Assembly (NCBI GenBank): GCA_014898425.1
Contig: RCSZ01000007.1
Coordinates: forward strand, 62,001 to 126,000
DNA length: 64,000 bases
Direction of reading: 5' to 3'
Source: Botryotinia globosa
Taxonomy: Eukaryota > Ascomycota > Leotiomycetes > Helotiales > Sclerotiniaceae
In this document: one piece after another, positions 9,553-20,773 of the stretch
Layout of the letters: every line of letters begins with the position of its first letter
How positions within the stretch are numbered: the stretch's first letter is position 1
Program-made: the position numbers and the translations under genes
Notes under the pieces: generated by a model
What the model saw: the letters and a program-made list of their open reading frames with translations, nothing else
The model's database searches: none
Told to the model about the DNA's origin: nothing

Positions 9553-12525
9553 ATAATAAGCTTTTATAAGAACTATTTTCGTTTAAATGAATATTAAACT
9601 AATGTATTGTTGAAACTCTTTTTTAATAAAATTGATATTTGTATTATAAATAATATACTTTAATAAATTAATATATATATCAATCTAATATTTATAAAGT
9701 TTATTCTATATATATTTTATAATTATATTATTTAATTATCAAACAATTTGAAAATATATAGCTTCATCAATAATATATAAAATGGATTTGTTATTGATAT
9801 AGAAAATATTGATAAATACTATATAATTGAATTCGAAGTCTTTGTTGAGTAAAGAAAACTTGAATTTGCCTGGTGATTTACTGTAAATCTAATAATAGTA
9901 ATAAAACTTTGTGAATTATTTAATTACTTCAAAATCCTTATTATATTCGAAGTGTTTAAATATTTTATAGAATTTATAAATAAATAGATATCCAAATCGA
10001 TAATAAATTTGTTATAATTTGATTTTAATAAGATAATATTCTTTATTATTAATAAAATGATTAATTATATTTTAGATATTAACATTTTATAATAAAAATG
10101 TATAATTGAATCTTTGATATATAGAATAAATACTTTTGAATATAATAATAATATTTTTAAAATTATTATACTTGAATTTAAGCCTATCTATATTTACCAA
10201 ATAAAATAAAAATGGAATATCAATTTCCATTATATTTTATTTTACATTTCCGAATAAAAGTTTTATATAAAATAAACTAATAAAGGAAATTATTCTAATA
10301 TCAAATTGAATTGTTATCTAATTAATAATAATTTTATTATATTTAATATTCTCAATCTTTTTCTATATTAGATATTAATTATATCCAATAATTAATCTCT
10401 TAACTACTTTTATATCAATTATAATATCAAAGAATTTGTTATTATTGTATTGTTCAATATTTATAGTAAATATCTTAGCTATTAATATATAAATACTTAT
10501 AGTATTATTAAGAATAATTATTATTAATAAATTATTACAAATATCTATTAATATAAAAAATGTTTTAGAAATCTTTTCAAAACTATTTATATTAATAAAA
10601 TATTAATTAATAAAATAATTATTATTACTATTATCTTTTTAATTATCCTCTTATTCAAAATCTATTAGAAATTAATTATATTGTTTTATAAAGCTTTTAT
10701 TATTGAGTTTATTATATTTGATATAATAATTCGTTTTAAATGAATTTTTCTTTTTTTAGGTATATTTGTAATACCTACAACCTTTTTTTCTATAATCGGG
10801 AAAATAATAACCATCCTTACTTTTATTAAATAATATAAAAAAGGGTTATTTATTAGTATATTTATTATAAGATTTTCGAAAAAAAAAACTCAAAGATTTA
10901 TTATTATAGAAATATTGATTTATAAAAAACATTTTAATTATAATCTATCTTGAAAATATCTTTTGATAAGAATCGATTATTTATTTAATTTAATTAATTA
11001 GATCTGAAATATTTGAATTAAGATTATATATTATAAAATAATATTTTGGAATATTGTTATATGTAAACAAAACCTTAATATAATATAATTAGGAGTCATA
11101 TATAATCAAAGGAATTATATGTTAAAGAAAATACAAATCTATAATTATTATATTAAATACTTTCTGAAGATTTATATCAGGATTTCTTTTAATATAGATT
11201 TTGAAAAAAATATTATTCTATTTAAAAAATATATTTTATTAATATTCAGATTTCTCAAAATTGTTGATTATTATAATATACAATCTCTGAAATATATTAG
11301 AAAATCGGTTCAGATTTGTTTAATAATATTTTTTAGTTGTATCTAAAAATATAATTAGAAAGGCTATTATTGTTATTTCAAATGATATGAATATTTTATA
11401 ATAATATTCCTCAAATATATTAATCTTCAAATCAAAAGAATTATTAATATTTTTATATCTATTATCATTCTTGTAGATTTTCAAAAGATTGATAAAATAA
11501 TAGTTCTAATTATATTAATTAATATTATAATCTTTTTTGCGATTAATATAATTGAAATCATTATTATTTTTATTATTTTTACTATTATTTCTATTATCTT
11601 TATTATTTTCATTATTTCTATCTCTATTATTGTTCTGATTATTATTATTGGAGTTATTCAAATTGTTATTATTATTATTAAATAATTCTTTACAAATATC
11701 TAGATTCCCTATAACTTTGTTAGATTTTAATAAAATTATTTAATTATCTAGCTTACTTTTTGAAGATCTATTAAAAATATTAACAATATATTTGTTTTGA
11801 AGAAATCTAATAGAAAGATTAATCTATATATTAAATATAAATAATTATATTTCAACTTAATATTTTCTAAATTGTTTTATAATCCAATTATAATATTTCT
11901 TATATGAAAATACCTTTAAAAGAATATTCTTAATATTTTTATTAAAATCAATATATATTTTATAATATTATAAAATTTTATAAAAGCTATATAATATTAA
12001 TTTTTTGATATCTCTAAAGAAGTAATATTGAATAATATTGAAATTATATATAATTATCTTTTAAAGAGATATATTAATAACCTTCACATTTGAATATATA
12101 AATATCTTGTAAAGAAAGTAATTATCAATATAATATTTAATTACATCTTTAAATATAAATCCTTTAAAAAATTATTTGATTATAAAGAGATCTTTTGGAA
12201 AGAAATAACTCTAGAATTCCTTCTTGAATTTTGTATTCTTTAGATTCTTTTTCTTCAAAGTTATATCTTTTCCTATAAAAGAATGATAAGGGATATTTGT
12301 TATATTATTACAATCGAATAAGAGATCATTCAATAGATTTATATTAATAATATTTTAATAGTTTTTTATAATCTAAAAAATAATTTATTCGAATTTAGAT
12401 TGATTGAATTACTTATCAACTTTCTTAGAACTAGCATTGTATATAATAAAAATGAAAAAGTAAGAGTAAAAAAAAGGGTTTGATTTTTCGAATAATTAGT
12501 TTAAATTTGTGATATCACTAATTAA

Positions 12526-12759
12526 TGTTAATTCGAGAAGGATATAGAAGATGTAGTACCCATATAATATAGATTCTATATATCTAATTATATTTTATTT
12601 AAAAAATTAATTAAATAGAAAAGTAGTAGGTCTTATATAAGTATTACTGAAAGAACTAGTCTCTTTTACATTCGCTTAATCCTTTTAATACAGTAGTCTT
12701 TATATTAGAGTCATTTCCTTGAAGTGAATTCCCTATGTATGAATTCCCTTGTTCACACA
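12526..12759 (-). repeat. 5' LTR of the copia element (234 bp)
   Basis: It starts TGTTAATTCGAGAAGG and ends TTCACACA on the plus strand, and is followed by the CTTAG target duplication. It has the same length as the LTR at 5921, and the differences checked are transitions. The pol remnants lie on the minus strand, so this is the upstream LTR. Confidence 0.93.
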
Positions 12760-12839
12760 CTTAGTAAGCAATATTTATTAAATAAATAAGATCTAATAAT
12801 TGAAATAAGTCGAAATAAATCGATTCGAATATACTCTTA

Positions 12840-13950
12840 GTTTTTAGAAAGTCCTTTAAAAAGATATTTTATACCTATATAGAGAGAGGGTGAATAGCAG
12901 ATATAATATTCTTAATCTTTTAGAACGCGAATATTTAGTAAAAATATATAGGCTTTCCAATCATGAAACAATTTATTCTTTTAGTCGGGAAATAGATACA
13001 ACTTATCTCAATATTCAGATCCTCTTCGTCGATAAAATGTATTTCATTGAATTCTAAATATCTAATATCTTGATCTTTTTCATAGTGGTGTTGTGGCTTA
13101 CTAATGATCAAATTTTTTTCGGCCAATAAGGGATCGGGGGGGACGGTTATCTCCTCGGTGACAATCCTTCGTGAGTCCACTGCCTCGAAATCAAGGCCAA
13201 AAGAATTATGTAATCACCGTGTGGTCTGAGGATGAGATAAGATGCAACAGAACAATCTTGAGTTTTGTTATCACCACGTGATTGTCATTATGGTCCACTC
13301 CTTGATCAGATAAGTCGCAAGGCTGAAGACCCCTTCAGATTATAGCAGCAAGCACGCATTTTCGTGATTGATGGCGGGAAAGCTCGCGTCAGTCTTCAAT
13401 TCAACTTCAATCTCTTATTTTCAGGCTCAAGCTTCCCCTCGTCTTTCCCCTCCTCTCTTGTCATACCCCTCTAATCTCTTCAACTCCAACTTAACCGCCG
13501 TCTCTACGATTCTAGAATAGCAATTTGATAGATTCCGTGCCACCATACCTTCTCATACGACGAGAGAGATCTCGCATTATTTGCTTCTTTCTAATACCAG
13601 TTATTTATTATTTTTCCAGGAGCGCAAAGTCGCTGTCTGGGGTCCCAATCGTGCCATTGGTGTTTACATGACTTCAGCTTTAATACCTACTTTAATCAGC
13701 TCGACCCATTTTCTACCAATTCACTTAACCTTATAGCTCGATCTACATTCGATACCTAGATAAATCGACGACTGAACTTTTATTAGACTTCAATTCAAAC
13801 CTTCTACTATACCACGCACACTTTTTGATGTGAGCAATCCACATCCTTACCACCTTTTACCTCCAACCTGTACTCTTCTTCTCAATTCATCCTCTTATAT
13901 TTAATAAATTCAGCCTTTCAGAATAGAGGTGTTGCTCTTCGCAGTCATTT
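12840..13950. promoter_or_regulatory. Transition zone and SNF2 gene promoter/leader
   Basis: Between the transposon island and the SNF2 gene, base composition returns to normal near 13130. The stretch 13380-13950 is rich in C and T, as usual for fungal promoters and 5' leaders. On the minus strand, 12935-13180 holds an 81-codon open frame without a usable ATG (it starts at GTG) and without a recognised domain. It may be an exon remnant of a gene cut off by the transposons. Confidence 0.4.
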
Positions 13951-16900
13951 ATGACCATAACTAACCCTCTTCCTATAGTTCGCGAGTCTCACGTTCTTCG
14001 TTGGCTATCACAGCTACCGCTTTCGTCGCCAAACCTTTCTCCATGTCCAACAGCGAACTTCGATCACTTTAATACAAAGATGGAGGACGACGACCCTTGG
14101 TCATGGTCGACTGACAGGATAGTCCAAGAGTTTTGCACCGACCAACGGTCTTGGGAACTTCGCGCAGCCTCTACTCGTTTACCTGATCCTGTGTTCTTAG
14201 AGAAAGCTTTTCGGGAGAATGAAATTACAGGAGATATCCTTCTAATTGAAATTGATGACAAGAGTCTACGGGAAGATCTGCAAATAACCAAACTTGGCTG
14301 GCGGTCCTTCATTCGATATGGAGTTGAGCAACTCCGCGAACGAAGCGCAAAATATAAGGTCTGGTTGGGTAAGGAACGTGCTTCCGCTTTGGTTGCAGAG
14401 AGATACAGCAATAGCTTACCAAGTGTATCTTCGCATCCCGATTTCAATTTCACCATTAATTCGACTGTGCCCATTCACATGCCAGCTAGTATTTCCGGCA
14501 TCCCAAATATCCCTAGTTTGCAACCTCTGAGATTATTTACGGGAAAAGAGACTGAAGGACCAACTCCCAACTCGAGCAAAGGTTTTGAGAATGTGTCTAT
14601 GTCCGAAGGAAACAATAACGAGCAACAGAAGCTCGATGATAATACTCGCGGCGCAAATCGGGATGGCCCATTCGAACCTAATCACTCTGACCCTCTCTTC
14701 CTGACGCCCCCTCTTCCCTCTCCGCATTCAGAAGATGAAGAAGCGAACAAACAAATTCTCCTCGAAACATCAGTCCATGCTTCCAACGAGGTACAGCCTA
14801 CGAAGTTGCGCAAGCGCATTGCCCCAACGCTCATTACAACGGTCATCGATCAAACAAGAGATCGCACAATACCCACCGAAGCTGATACCGTTCGCATGTT
14901 CCTCCATCCACAACTCGACCAGGGTTATTTGGGTAATTCGCGCATCTCTGTAGACAATGTTTTCTATGGCAAAGTTGCGGCAGGTGAGCAGATTTTGCCG
15001 CGTGAAATGGCGCTTGAATTCCAAGAACGGAGCTCCATCTCATTTGGCCGTCGTTTATATGTCCATGGCTTGATGAGACATTTTCTTCGTGTTAGCCCGG
15101 AACTTTTCAAGCGAAATTACAAGACTTTAATCGCCATTAAACCATATCGCTTGCGACTTGCCCCAAAACCTTCATTCACTTTATATCGCTCTAGCTCGGA
15201 TACTACCGAAATCTCCCGGCAAGCCTTGGCATCATGGCCCGAGATCGACCCAGAAGCATACCCCATTAAATCTTCGAATGCCGGGAAATCAACCTTTAAC
15301 TTTGATTCGAATGCGGAAGTTCATCTTTTGGCGAATGCGTTTGAGGAACCTGGTGCTCTGAGTAAATACAATATGCTCAAGGATGATGATGAAGAGTTAC
15401 CTTTGTACGGAGAATCTGGTTCAGAGAATGGTTTCGACACCGAAACTTGGGAGGCCATAGACGAGGAAGCCAAGGAGAGAGCTGCATATATCGAGAAGGA
15501 GAAACAAAAGAATAAGTTCCTTACTTCGCAAGAAGTGGAAGCAGCTGTTGATGCAGGTATCGCAGATCTTGTTTCTCAATGGCAAGAAGTAAAGCTCCCC
15601 AAACGTCGTCAAAAAGCATTCAAACTTTGGACGAAATCACGTAAGACAGGGTCAAAGCATGCGGACATTCTGAAGGCTCAGCAAGACTTAAAACACCTTG
15701 TTGATAGACGCATCCCCAAACTTCGGGAAAATATAATACTTGGCCAGTGGTCGAATAAGAACCAGGTACGCTACCAAACCCGCATCATGGAGGCAACAAT
15801 TTTTGATCGAGAGGATTTGATCTACACAATCGCTCTTCTTCAAAAGAAGTCGCCACCTCCAAGATTGGCAGCAGATATCCCTGTCAAACCAAAGAAGACT
15901 GTCATTTTCGGTAACCAGAGCGACTCTGGAGAATCAATACATAGTGAGTCTTCTGCTGTCGAAAGTGTGCACGATGTTGGCGATTTTATTGTGGAGGAAC
16001 TTGACCTCGCCGATGACGAAGAAGATGTGACTATGTCAGATGATAGTCTCCCGGAAGCTTCAATGACACCATCTCGACGAGCAGCTCAACTAATATCTGA
16101 AGCATCTGTCCGGAATGGTTACATCAGTGAAGAAGATCACCGAATGACTTCCGTGTCTGATGAGGAGGAACTCGAATCACCTGAGCCAATAGAGCATTCC
16201 CCGTCTCATAAAGTCAAGAGTGAACCGAAAGTTCTGCTATCAGCATGCACGCCTAAAAAGAATCGCGTTGAAATTGACTTGGTAACGCCAGAGAGCAATC
16301 GAGTATCCAAGTTGAACTTGAATTACACATCTTCAAGTCTTGTCAACCCAATCGTTCTTTCATCCGAATCTGATCGAGAACGGAATTCCGAGAGACCTAT
16401 TTTAGATCTAAACAACCTTCCATCGCTCACAACACCAGCCGCAGTCTCTCGATTTGAATATGCAACTTGGGAGGATTCCAAAGACCGAGACCGTCTCATC
16501 ATTACAGTTGTAGACAAGCTGCCAAACCAAATGCAGAAATCGCTGTTTGAGCTCATTGCGACCATTGATGACGAAACAAAATTAAGAGCTCATGTAGAAG
16601 AATCCATAGAACCTGGTCACAAGACAAAGGGTTTGGATGAACAGTCGGGCAAGGCATTGTTGACTCTTATCAGACTATTCTGGATTTTTATTGATTGCAA
16701 GTTTCACCTCGCGGATGAAGGATGGATGCTCTTCGCTGCCGATTCAATTACCAGTGATGACTTCAACTCTGTCGGTCATTTCTATCGTCTTTGCAAATCA
16801 TTACAAGATTACTTCAACCCGAAAATACGTCTGAAGTTTCCTTTGTCGAAATTCTCCTCGGCGGTTGTAATGGTGTCTGGTGACGATGAAGATGAAGATG

Positions 16901-19900
16901 GCGAACCTCAAGGTCCAGTCAAGAGAAAACGTAAATCTGTTAGGTAAGCTATTACAATTTGCATGGAATTTAGTTTGCTCGTGACTAATAGGCCACAACA
17001 GTACAAGTGATAATGAGTTCTCTGAAGGGGAAGATGACTCTCCAAGTAAAAAGAAAGGAAAGTTCTTTGAGGATGCAAATGCTCGGAACTTGCGAGAGCA
17101 AGATAGAGCACGAGTAACTGCACAAGAAGAGCGTAAAAAACAACTTCGAGCTAGATTGAGAGAATCCGATGGTGTTGGAGATGTGGCACTAGATCGTCAC
17201 ATTATTAACGAGGGCAAATTCGATCATCAAGGTTACATTTACGTCGATGAAGATATTGGCAAGCGAATAAAACCTCATCAATTGGAAGGTGTAAGATTTA
17301 TTTGGAATCAAATTACTGCAGATGGGGAGGCGACACAAGGCTGCCTTCTGGCACACACAATGGGACTTGGGAAAACCATGCAGACGTGAGTATAGCTAAT
17401 TTTTTCCTGCAATATACAACTAACAAATTACTAGGATTACTATACTAGTCACACTAGCTCAAGCGGCATCTTCAATAGATGAGTCAATCTCATCACAAGT
17501 TCCAGAAAGTCTTCGTGTGTCAAAAACAATCATTCTTTGTCCTCCTGGACTGATTGCCAATTGGGTGGATGAAATTCTTACTTGGTCACCAGATGATATC
17601 CTTGGGGATCTGAGACCGGTCGATTCAGCGTCTGATATTGAAAGCAGATTCTGTGCTATTGATGACTGGTTTGAAGAGGGAGGGGTTTTGCTCATAGGAT
17701 ATGACATGTTCCGCAGATTCATTGCTCCACCGAAGTCAAAGCCGGATAATCCTATGACACCTTCTCTCATCAAGAAGTTCGAGCGGGCCAAGACTAAACT
17801 TCTTGAAGGTCCAAACGTTGTCGTGGCCGATGAAGCGCACAAGATGAAGAACTACACTTCTGCTTTGAACATGGCCGCCACCCAGTTCAGAACCAAAACC
17901 CGCATTGCATTGACCGGATCACCTCTTGCCAACAATGTAGAGGAATACCATACAATGGTTGAGTGGGTTGCTCCTAATTATCTTGGTCCGAAGATTGAGT
18001 TTCGAAAGAAATACAAAGAACCAATCGAGCAAGGCCTATTTGCTGACAGCACTCGAAGCGAGAAGTTCAGGAGTCAAAAAATGCTTGAGATTTTGAAGGC
18101 CGATTTATCCTTAAAAGTCCATCGTGCAGATACATCAGTCCTTCGAGACGATTTGCCACCGAAGAAGGAATTCACTATCAATGTTTCCCTTACTGAACTA
18201 CAGAAGCAAGCATATATCACTTACGTGCGCTCAATGTCTTCACAGAGACCTTCTCGAACGAAGTCTGGAGAGCTAAAGCAGACAACTGTATGGTCATATA
18301 TCAATATACTGACTCTGCTTTGCAATCACCCTTATTGTTTCAAGGCAAAATTGGATGCGCGAAGCAACGAGTTGCAAGGAAATTCTCAGGCCAATTCCCA
18401 AACTAGTACTACATCTCGCGCCCGAAAAGGTAAGCTAATGGAACCTCAGGATGTTACAGATCTTGAGAATGATCCAGATGCCTGGAAACTTGGGGTCTCA
18501 GAAGATTTGATCTCGGCAGAAGCAAAGGTTTTTGGGCCTGTGCTGGGGTGCATTAAAAACCCAGGACTGTCAAACAAAGTCCGGGTTCTTTGTCAAATAC
18601 TCGATGCTTCCAGAGCGGTAGGTGATAAAGTTCTGGTTTTTTCTCAAACACTTGTAACTCTTGACTTTCTCGAACTTATGTGCAAGGATCAAGGCAGAAA
18701 ATATGCAAGACTGGATGGCAAAACTGCTATGAACAAACGCCAGGCACTTGTCAAAGATTTCAACTCTAATAATTTAGAGCTCTATCTGATTTCGACTACT
18801 GCTGGTGGCTTAGGCTTGAATTTATATGGCGCTAATAGGGTGGTTATTTTTGACTTCAAGTACAATCCGATTAACGAAGAGCAAGCAATCGGCAGAGCAT
18901 ATCGTATTGGACAGAAGAAACACGTGTTTGTTTACCGTTTGATGGCCGCAGGTACTTTCGAAGGCAGTATCCAGAATAAAGCCGTGTTCAAAACACAACT
19001 TGCTTCTAGAGTCGTTGATAAAAAGAATCCATTGTCATGGGCCCAGAAAGGTTTGGGAGAGATTCTCTTTGAACCAAGGGAAATTCTACAAGAAGATCTT
19101 TCGGAATTTGAAGGAATAGACAGCGTCGTCCTTGACACTATTTTGAGTCTCGAAGAGAACAAAGGGGCAATTTTGAAGATCATCCAATCTGACGATTTTG
19201 AAAAAGACGATGACTACAAGATGACACCCGAAGAGAAAAAAGAGGTTCAGCAAGAGGTTGCCGAAGAACAACTGAAGCGCGCTGATCCTAGAGCTTACGA
19301 ATTACTCATGCGAAAGAAACGAGTCGTAATTAATGCCGCAAATCAACAAGTTCAAGAGAGACAGCCCCAGATGTCTTCCGCTATCAAGAGCGAAAGGGTC
19401 ATTACTAACACACTTGCGAAGAATTCCGAAAACGAAAATGGCAATTCAGACGTAGAGGAGATACCACCAGGAATTTATGTGAGAAACAACTTTAATAGAT
19501 ATATCTTTTAGGTTTCAGAAAGCTAATATCTCATAGGCACAGCGACGTTTCTTTTTGGAGTTCAAGAACATTGTCAAGAGTACTGATCCATTCAAGAACG
19601 AAGATATCATTCGGCAAAGAGCTGCAGAAATTAAGATGAACATCAAAAAGTTTTACCCTGGAAGAGCTGAATGGACCGACGAGTTTCGAAGAGTGGTTTA
19701 CCAAAGAGCTTTCTTATTTATTCTCGAAACACCGTTTATTGCTCAACTACTCTTTTCTTCAGAGTTAAGTGCTGACGAATTCTTAACACAAGTTTCATCC
19801 TGGTGGAAGAAGCGCCCAGAGCCAAGACCGGCCAATGAGCAACAAGTTCAGAATTTAGTCCTATCCGATAACTCCCAAGAGCTTAAGACTTCAGCTTCAT

Positions 19901-20773
19901 TGAACCAAAACGGCAACGGACAAGCCGCAGTTAATGATGATAAGATTGAGTCTGTGGTTTCTCGACAATCGGGCCCTTTGTATGTCGCCAGAGAAACAAT
20001 AATGGTGGAAGAGAGGGCTGATGTTTCATACAGTCCGGTTGAGCCAGCAACTTCTTACGCAGCCGCTTCTGCTGTTCAACAACAGCCTCTTGTATGCGGC
20101 ACAACATTTGAACAATCCAACACACTGAACCCAGAGGGCGGTATGAAATCTTCGAAAGATAACGATGTTCCCGACAGCCCATCCGACCCAGGAATCATAC
20201 CCAAAAAGCAAAATTCTCTATCACAGGATTCCACAGGAGACATTCCCAACCACAAGCCCACTAGCTCGCTTTCCGAGGTAATACTGCACCCTGGCACACC
20301 TTCTACTTTAATTACGAATCCAGTGGGTGAGGATAGCATATCACAATTTGCGGAGAACCAGTCTATTGGAGCAGTGCACTTGAACAATTCGGTTGTGGCT
20401 ACAGCCAATACCAATGTTAAAGTGGACAAATCTGACAAACCTGATGATTCTCTCTCAACCACTTCATCATCAAGTGACGAAGTGGCATCAATCTCATCTC
20501 CCAAAAAGGGACTTCTTCAAAGAATATTCGGATCATAATTGTGCCTAAAACTAACATACTTAACTACAGACCGGAATGTTCCAAGCCATGAATCGACAGC
20601 CGCAATCACTGAGGACCCCTGTGGTAACATCGAAGAAGGGACATCGGGGAACCATGCATTCTGAAGACTCAGAAGTAATGCGACAGATTCAACAGCGACG
20701 ATTGGCTCGAGGAGAAACCACTCGTACCTCTACGCCTTCTAATCTTAAAAACCCTTCCACTGGATCTTCGTAA
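13951..20773 (+). CDS. SNF2-family ATPase, ATRX/ARIP4-like, with SAM-like domain
   Basis: DNA-dependent ATPase and chromatin remodeller of the Rad54/ATRX branch, acting in the nucleus. My exons are 13951..16943, 17002..17385, 17435..19478, 19537..20481 and 20570..20773, all in phase (2,189 aa). The ATG at 14080 (in frame, purine at -3, G at +4) is a better start and gives about 2,146 aa. A SAM-like domain follows it (DDDPWSWSTDRIVQEFC onward). Walker A is in LLAHTMGLGKTMQ (K1122 from the first ATG), DEAH at 1258-1261, and motif VI QAIGRAYRIGQ near 1612. The HTMGLGKT context is typical of ATRX/ARIP4. Acidic and serine-rich stretches fill residues 650-850; I see no ADD domain. The last intron (donor GTGGCA, good CTAAC branch and ACAG acceptor) is uncertain. 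If unspliced, the protein stops at 20538. Confidence 0.9.

Larger units (their letters stand above)
5921..12759 (-). mobile_element. Full-length Ty1/copia LTR retrotransposon, RIP-degraded
   Basis: Two direct 234-bp LTRs bound a 6.8-kb element flanked by the 5-bp target duplication CTTAG (5916-5920 and 12760-12764). Recognisable pol remnants all lie on the minus strand, in the order integrase (9552-9328), reverse transcriptase (about 8643 to below 7650) and RNase H (6726-6397). Integrase before reverse transcriptase is diagnostic of Ty1/copia, so the 5' LTR is the one at 12526. The interior is extremely AT-rich with many stops, and I could not recognise a gag. A 735-bp element is inserted in the reverse transcriptase. 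The element is dead by point mutation rather than deletion. Confidence 0.93.
5357..12836. mobile_element. Palindromic MITE (TTA target duplication) holding nested insertions
   Basis: The left end GAGTGCGTTCGGATCG at 5357 pairs with the right end at 12836, whose reverse complement reads GAGTATATTCGAATCG. Differences are mostly C/T or G/A changes. TTA flanks both ends (5354-5356 and 12837-12839). Removing the copia and one CTTAG leaves about 636 bp, of which 165 bp is a second insertion at the centre. The arms (5357-5588, and 5757-5920 plus 12765-12836) are long inverted repeats with no coding capacity. The GAGTGCGTTCGG terminus and TTA duplication place it in the PIF/Harbinger MITE group. Confidence 0.85.

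Noticed and set aside
14064..14474. 136-codon antisense frame within the SNF2 gene
   Set aside because: Shadow of the real coding strand; no features of its own.
16944..17001. Stop after KSVR as the true end of a separate 998-aa gene
   Set aside because: A standard intron (GTAAGC, CTAAT branch, CAACAG) joins it in phase to the ATPase core, which would otherwise lack an N-terminus.
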